The notes beneath the pieces are model-generated. The model was not told where the DNA came from and searched no databases. It was given only the letters and a program-made list of their open reading frames with translations. DNA of 57,722 nucleotides from Eubacteriaceae bacterium (GTDB lineage: Bacteria > Bacillota > Clostridia > Lachnospirales > Lachnospiraceae), in assembly GCA_902362875.1 (NCBI GenBank), contig CABIYF010000017.1:1-57722 (forward strand), given 5' to 3'. This document shows, piece by piece, positions 54,884 through 57,722 of this stretch (position 1 is its first letter; each line of letters opens with the position of its first letter). Position numbers and translations under genes: made by a program.

Positions 54884-54920
54884 AAAAACCATCTTTCCGG
54901 CAAAATGTCAGAAAAATGGT
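54884..54920 (-). terminator. Terminator-like attenuator hairpin in the leader of the nif-like/hyp operon
   Basis: The arms 54888-54897 and 54911-54920 pair over ten positions with one G-U, and five T residues follow on the minus strand. The loop holds TTGCCG (minus strand, 54898-54903). An upstream leader segment CGGCAA (54964-54969) is its exact complement, offering an alternative pairing. The ribosome binding site and nifH-like ATG follow 10-20 bases later. Confidence 0.7.
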
Positions 54921-55064
54921 TCTGTAAATCCTTATTTCATAACTATTCCTGCTTGGATCATCCTTGCCGTCAGAGTTTTCTTATTTATATTAAAATCATT
55001 TTGATAAATTACTGTTTTATCTTTTTCACCAAATGCTTTGCAGATGTATGAATCAGATGCAATA

Positions 55065-55094
55065 ATTTTATCATTTACTATACGAGTTAGTCAA
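55065..55094 (-). promoter_or_regulatory. Probable promoter of the nif-like/hyp operon
   Basis: On the minus strand TTGACT (55089-55094) and TAAAAT (55065-55070) are 18 bases apart. Transcription would start near 55058, giving a leader of about 190 bases before the first gene. Confidence 0.55.
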
Positions 55095-55097
55095 TGT

Positions 55098-55132
55098 AAA
55101 CTACCTACTTTAAATTGTAGTTTGAAAGGTAG
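55098..55132. promoter_or_regulatory. Overlapping dyads upstream of the operon promoter
   Basis: A perfect dyad AAACTAC (55098-55104) with GTAGTTT (55117-55123) and an overlapping dyad CTACCT (55101-55106) with AGGTAG (55127-55132) lie immediately upstream of the -35 box, a position that suits an activator site. Confidence 0.5.
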
Positions 55133-55167
55133 TCGTTGGGATTTGTATGAGATAGAAAGAAGATAGG

Positions 55168-55357
55168 AACATAGAGGATCCAGAACCATTGAAATTTTGC
55201 CGTTGTTTTGAACGGTTCGCAGCGAACTTGGTCGATTGTTTGAGCGTCAAAGACTACTGGTTTCAGTACCTTAGAACGCGAGTTATCGAAGGAAAGTTCG
55301 CGAATCAGCGACCGTTCAAAACGACGAGTAAAATTTCTGGTCTGGATCCTCTATGTT
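55168..55357. repeat. 190-bp inverted-repeat element (MITE-like or large structured element)
   Basis: The ends are near-perfect inverted copies: AACATAGAGGATCCAG at the left (55168) and its reverse complement at the right (ending 55357). Similarity continues inwards for about 60 bases per arm, including TTTTGAACGGT and CGAACTT. The centre has a small ACTG/CAGT palindrome. It carries no open frame of note. Confidence 0.8.
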
Positions 55358-55410
55358 ATTATTTCGTTTTTCTCATATACAATTGCACGACTTATTCAAA
55401 TTACAATTTA

Positions 55411-55439
55411 TTGCTATCTCCAAAAATTTTCGTTATAAT
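55411..55439 (+). promoter_or_regulatory. Promoter of truA
   Basis: TTGCTA (55411-55416) and TATAAT (55434-55439) are 17 bases apart, about 50 bases before the truA start. Confidence 0.6.
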
Positions 55440-55490
55440 AAATCTGTTTTGTAACAACAACATCTTTACAACGAAAGGATTTACACATAT

Positions 55491-56237
55491 ATGAAACGTA
55501 ATATCAGATTAACAATCGAATACGATGGTTCCCGTTATCAGGGATGGCAGCGCCTTGGTGGTGACTCTAATGCCAATACGATACAGGGAAAATTAGAAGC
55601 TGTCTTATCAAAGATGACTGGCGAAGATGTCAATATTAATGGTTCTGGTCGTACCGATGCAGGTGTTCATGCTTATGGACAAGTGGCTAATTTCCATACA
55701 AACTGTATGATGTCTCTTGGTGATATCAAAGAGTATCTTACAAAATATCTACCATCAGATATTGGTATTGTTGAAGTTTCTGAAGCTTCCGAACGTTTTC
55801 ACAGTCGTTTAAATGCAAAAGAAAAAACTTACCTTTACCGTATTGCGATTCCTGGGGTGTCGAATGTTTTTGAACGTAAATATCTTTGGTATTTCCCAGA
55901 AACTTTGGATGTTAAAAAAATGGAAGAAGCTGCATCTTTGCTCATCGGAACTCATAATTTTAAGGGATTTTCTTCTATTAAAAAGACAAAAAAATCTACG
56001 ATTCGTACGATTTATGATATCAAGATCAAGAAGATGAAAAAAGAAATCCAGATTACTTATACGGGAAATGGATTCCTGCATAACATGGTCCGAATTCTCA
56101 CTGGAACTTTAGTTGAAGTTGGATGTGGAAAGATCAAACCTGCAGATATTACAAAGGCTTTGGAATCTACGAAACGCACCGATGCTGGGATTACCGCTCC
56201 ACCTCAAGGGTTATTTTTGGTATCTGTAGAATATTAA
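55491..56237 (+). CDS. truA: tRNA pseudouridine synthase A
   Basis: TruA modifies uridines 38-40 of tRNA anticodon stems. The 248-residue product has the catalytic aspartate in GSGRTDAGVHAYGQVANF, plus FHSRLNAKEKTYLYRI and GNGFLHNMVRILTGTL. It has AACGAAAGGA upstream and is followed by a terminator. Confidence 0.95.
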   Translation: MKRNIRLTIEYDGSRYQGWQRLGGDSNANTIQGKLEAVLSKMTGEDVNINGSGRTDAGVHAYGQVANFHTNCMMSLGDIKEYLTKYLPSDIGIVEVSEASERFHSRLNAKEKTYLYRIAIPGVSNVFERKYLWYFPETLDVKKMEEAASLLIGTHNFKGFSSIKKTKKSTIRTIYDIKIKKMKKEIQITYTGNGFLHNMVRILTGTLVEVGCGKIKPADITKALESTKRTDAGITAPPQGLFLVSVEY

Positions 56238-56255
56238 TATTTGTTTATACAAAAA

Positions 56256-56312
56256 ATAAAACAGGGAAGTTTGCTGCTTATAAACAGTACCTCCTTGTTT
56301 CATTTTTATCTT
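56256..56312 (+). terminator. Probable terminator of truA
   Basis: An imperfect stem between about 56260-56271 (AAACAGGGAAGT) and about 56290-56301 (ACCTCCTTGTTT), with G-U pairs, is followed by a T-rich run. Confidence 0.55.
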
Positions 56313-56353
56313 ATCTTTTTTGCAAACACACTACTTATTTGAGTGCAAAAATT

Positions 56354-57472
56354 TTATTCTCCCCAGACTTCCTCTGCAATTTCTTTCACTAATTTTAATT
56401 TTGCCCACTGTTCTTCTTCTGTTAATTTATTACCAATTGCGCAGGAAGCAAAACCACACTGTGGACTTAAGCATAATCGTTCCAGCGGAATATATTTTGT
56501 TGCCTGTTTGATTCTGTTGATCACTTTTTCTTTATCTTCAAGATCTGGTTTCTTTGTCGTGATCAGTCCAAGAACAACTTTCTTGTCTTCTGATACTTTT
56601 TTAAGTGGTGCAAAACCTCCAGATCTTTCATCATCATATTCAAGGAAGAGTGCATCAACATTTTCTTTTGCAAACACATAGTCTGCAACTGTATCATATG
56701 GGCCACTTGTAAAGAATGTAGAATGATAATTTCCACGGCAGATATGGGATGTAATTACCATGTCTTCTGGTCTTCCTTCTAATGCAAGATTATTCACTGT
56801 AAGAAGCTGTTTCTTGACATCTTCAAGATCAATTCCTAATGCTTTATATCTTTGCTTCGCTGCATCTCCTACGATTGCTCCCCAAGTACAGTCATCCAAT
56901 TGAAGATTACGACATCCTGCCTCATAAAACTGTCTGATCACGTCCTGATACGCAGCACCAATATCCTGAATCAGTTCTTCATTTGTTGCATAATATTTTC
57001 TTGTCGTTTCAATGTTTGCTGGAACGATCATTTGCTGAAACATCTGTGCTGGTGCTGGGATTGTATATTTTGCAATTGTATTTTCATCTTCAAATTGTTT
57101 TAAATATTTAAAATATTCTACAAATGGATGTTTTTTCGCTTTGATCTTCCCTACCAGATACGTGTCTTCTAAAGAAGCCAATTCTCCATTGAACTGTACT
57201 CCACTTCCCGTCTGTTCATGTGCTACACCTTCAAATCCCCACATAAAATCCAAATGCCAATAAGTTCTTCGAAATTCTCCATCCGTGATCACATGATAAC
57301 CTAATTCTTTTTGTTTTGCTACCAATTTTGCGATTTCTTCATTTACTATGTTATCATATACTTCTTTTGTGATCTTACTTTCTTTATATTGTGTTGTTGC
57401 TTTCTTTAATTCTTCTGTTCTTAAAAAGCTTCCTACATAATCATATCGAAATGGCTCTTTTAATTTACTCAT
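56354..57472 (-). CDS. Cobalamin-independent methionine synthase-like methyltransferase (YxjG/YxjH-type, short MetE)
   Basis: The 372-residue product corresponds to the C-terminal catalytic half of MetE. It has the segments VGSFLR near the start, ITDGEFRRTYWHLDFMWGF, the zinc-ligand regions SHICRGN and FLEYDDERSGGF, and LSPQCGFASC near the end. Such short forms transfer methyl groups from folate or another donor to a thiol; in Bacillus YxjG/YxjH are linked to methionine supply. The exact donor is unknown. It has AAAGGAGAACATCAG before its ATG and no neighbour on the same strand. Confidence 0.88.
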   Translation of the reverse strand: MSKLKEPFRYDYVGSFLRTEELKKATTQYKESKITKEVYDNIVNEEIAKLVAKQKELGYHVITDGEFRRTYWHLDFMWGFEGVAHEQTGSGVQFNGELASLEDTYLVGKIKAKKHPFVEYFKYLKQFEDENTIAKYTIPAPAQMFQQMIVPANIETTRKYYATNEELIQDIGAAYQDVIRQFYEAGCRNLQLDDCTWGAIVGDAAKQRYKALGIDLEDVKKQLLTVNNLALEGRPEDMVITSHICRGNYHSTFFTSGPYDTVADYVFAKENVDALFLEYDDERSGGFAPLKKVSEDKKVVLGLITTKKPDLEDKEKVINRIKQATKYIPLERLCLSPQCGFASCAIGNKLTEEEQWAKLKLVKEIAEEVWGE

Positions 57473-57627
57473 CTGATGTTCTCCTTTGTTTGCCTTGTTT
57501 TTAAGCTATACACAGAGTATATCATCACAAAATCATTTTTTAAAATATATATAATTAACGGTTTGTCATGCCTTTAAGTTATAGCAAGTAGTCCGTAGGC
57601 ATTAAAATAGAAAAGGGCCCATGGAAT

Positions 57628-57722
57628 TGAACTGCTACCCGTCAAGTAGACAATAGAAAAAATAAAAAATATTTCTGCCATCAGTTTTGAATCTGGTGGC
57701 AGTTTTTATGCCGCCAACATAT
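57628..57722 (+). mobile_element. Possible left end of an IS3-type insertion sequence, cut by the window edge
   Basis: TGAACTGCTACCCGTCAAGTAGACA is split here as TGAACTGC then TACCCGTCAAGTAGACA (57628-57652); it has the TG...ACCC...AGTxGACA pattern of IS3-family terminal repeats. A terminator-like hairpin (57675-57684 with 57693-57702) and T-run follow. No transposase is visible because the window ends. Confidence 0.4.
57675..57707 (+). terminator. Terminator-like hairpin inside the IS-like end
   Basis: CTGCCATCAG pairs with CTGGTGGCAG (one G-U) and five T residues follow. Such a hairpin near an IS end can block transcription entering the element. Confidence 0.6.

Larger units (their letters stand above)
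54865..55490. other. Regulatory intergenic region of 626 bases between the nif-like/hyp operon and truA
   Basis: No gene is supported here. From left to right it holds the operon leader with a terminator-like hairpin, the operon promoter, a dyad just upstream of it, a 190-bp inverted-repeat element, and the truA promoter. Plus-strand open frames within it only cover the inverted repeat. Confidence 0.7.

Noticed and set aside
56354..57472. MetE-like gene as part of a methylthio-alkane reductase pathway with the nitrogenase-like genes
   Set aside because: It is separated by truA, the repeat element and its own promoter, and short MetE-like proteins are common by themselves. The hyp genes are not part of that pathway.
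57560..57605. Leader hairpin upstream of the MetE-like gene (S-box or T-box type)
   Set aside because: Only a short ATGCCT/AGGCAT dyad is visible, far upstream of the likely -10 region; no conserved SAM-riboswitch or T-box elements were seen.

Overview
The window looks like a chromosomal stretch of an anaerobic, endospore-forming, low-GC Firmicute, most likely a member of the Lachnospiraceae. The grounds are a complete spoIIIA operon, HemZ, meso-diaminopimelate dehydrogenase, strong AGGAGG ribosome binding sites, AT-rich spacers and mainly minus-strand coding. I cannot fix the genus. Both edges look like insertion-sequence junctions: a truncated hsdM ends at the left edge and an IS3-like terminus sits at the right edge.

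Region by region. 1-800: truncated type I methylase fragment and an AT-rich gap. 800-5600: spoIIIA operon (AA to AH, minus strand), the mother-cell part of the feeding-tube channel between mother cell and forespore. 5.7-9.9 kb: topoisomerase III, a LUD-domain protein, an AraC regulator and a small membrane protein. 9.9-24.8 kb: a long minus-strand housekeeping block (pyrBI, relA, metallo-beta-lactamase-fold hydrolase, hemZ, HD-GYP protein, hisS, flavin reductase-like protein, aspS, a stand-alone double-ACT protein, glyA, L,D-transpeptidase, and an RlmH-like paralogue upstream). 24.8-36 kb: mixed genes including a C-terminally shortened rlmH, a thioesterase, a MATE transporter, tRNA-Arg(CCG), RNase HI, a broken phosphoesterase gene, a zinc peptidase, ddh and a second topoisomerase III. 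36-44 kb: an AbiF-type HEPN gene behind a short structured RNA, an NCS2 permease, an aldehyde dehydrogenase, and an ATPase/sensor kinase/response regulator set in which the ATPase and the regulator lack internal segments. 43.9-54.9 kb: the main feature, described below. 55-57.7 kb: truA, a MetE-like methyltransferase and the IS-like end.

The 43.9-54.9 kb block is ten tightly packed minus-strand genes that read as one operon: nifH-like, nifK/D-like, nifD/K-like, hypF, hypC, hypD, hypE, then a second nifH-like, nifK/D-like and nifD/K-like set. HypF, HypE, HypC and HypD are the known machinery for building the Fe(CN)2CO unit of [NiFe]-hydrogenase. Here they are enclosed by two complete nitrogenase-like H/K/D modules, with no hydrogenase structural gene, no hypA/hypB, and no nifB in view. 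Both NifH-like proteins keep the P-loop and both [4Fe-4S] cysteines, and the D/K-like proteins keep a reduced set of cluster cysteines. This suggests an uncharacterised metalloenzyme system that joins iron-cyano-carbonyl chemistry to ATP-driven nitrogenase-type electron transfer. The operon is preceded by a likely promoter, a dyad and an approximately 190-nt leader ending in a terminator-like hairpin, so it is probably regulated by attenuation.

Secondary points of interest are the two RlmH-like paralogues with complementary losses, the AbiF gene with its upstream terminator-like RNA, in-frame internal deletions in the ATPase and response regulator, and several repeat elements.
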